In this document: piece after piece, positions 63,871 to 64,000 of the stretch | Position numbering within the stretch: position 1 is the stretch's first letter | Layout of the letters: each line of letters starts with the position of its first letter | Source: Trichobilharzia regenti | Lineage: Eukaryota > Platyhelminthes > Trematoda > Strigeidida > Schistosomatidae | NCBI GenBank assembly: GCA_944472135.2 | Contig: OX235263.1 | Location: 13,251,517 to 13,315,516 of the forward strand | Direction of reading: 5' to 3' | DNA length: 64,000 bases | Notes under the pieces: model-generated | Database searches by the model: none | The model's input: only the letters and a program-made list of their open reading frames with translations | Told to the model about the DNA's origin: nothing | Translations under genes and position numbers: made by a program

Positions 63871-64000
63871 TAGTGTTTGGAGGTAGTTCAGTAGTAAAAT
63901 GCTCACCAACCACAGACACAATCCGCTTTCGACTGCCAGCTGACGCGCTTCTAAGTCTTAGCCTAGTTTCCTAACGGATAGGAAACCCGGAAAAGGCGCA

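Overview
This window looks like repeat-dense nuclear DNA from a digenean flatworm, most likely a schistosome. That placement is an inference. It rests on Sm-alpha-type elements (a tRNA-like head plus a hammerhead-like tail), many Penelope-like elements (PLEs) with GIY-YIG endonuclease domains, RTE, CR1-like and R2-like non-LTR retrotransposons, a Gypsy-type LTR element, AT-rich spacers and (TA)n tracts. There are no bacterial features, no operons and no CRISPR array.

One host gene is well supported. Six exons on the minus strand (62454 down to 42316) encode the C-terminal 335 or so residues of a bacterial/mitochondrial-type leucyl-tRNA synthetase (LARS2). They include the KMSKS signature, the helical anticodon-binding region and a stop codon. 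All splice phases agree, and the 5' exons must lie beyond position 64000. Its five introns (2.5-7.1 kb) are filled with retroelements. A second possible host exon at about 10709-10950 (-) is weak.

Layout: 1-11 kb holds SINEs, a CR1-like fragment and two PLE copies. At 11-14 kb a minus-strand PLE is interrupted by a 1.83-kb LTR element that has 194-bp LTRs differing at one base, a 5-bp target duplication, an intact gag and only the tail of pol. At 14.5-16.4 kb PLE pieces alternate in orientation. From 16 to 32 kb there are SINEs, RTE pieces, a 0.56-kb Sm-alpha palindrome (25.07-25.64 kb) and a PLE cluster (26.7-28.5 kb). A decayed but nearly complete RTE element (APE endonuclease plus reverse transcriptase) occupies 32.0-35.1 kb. 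From 35 to 42 kb come SINEs, RTE fragments and a long PLE. From 42.3 to 62.5 kb is the LARS2 gene, which carries an R2-like element with a restriction-like endonuclease (44.5-46.6 kb) in its last intron. The right edge is another PLE copy.

The most unusual pattern concerns a tRNA-like element of about 420 bp, called SINE-C here. Its consensus tail matches a type-I hammerhead with a very short helix III. It occurs repeatedly as head-to-head fold-back pairs, several copies contain tail-to-head junctions, and one arm begins at the predicted self-cleavage site. This would fit copying of multimeric or circular ribozyme-bearing RNA. That is a hypothesis and is not shown by the sequence alone. SINE-A to SINE-D, PLE-A to PLE-D, RTE-1, RTE-2 and RTE-3 are working labels for this window only. 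Boundaries of repeats are approximate unless a target duplication or splice site is given.
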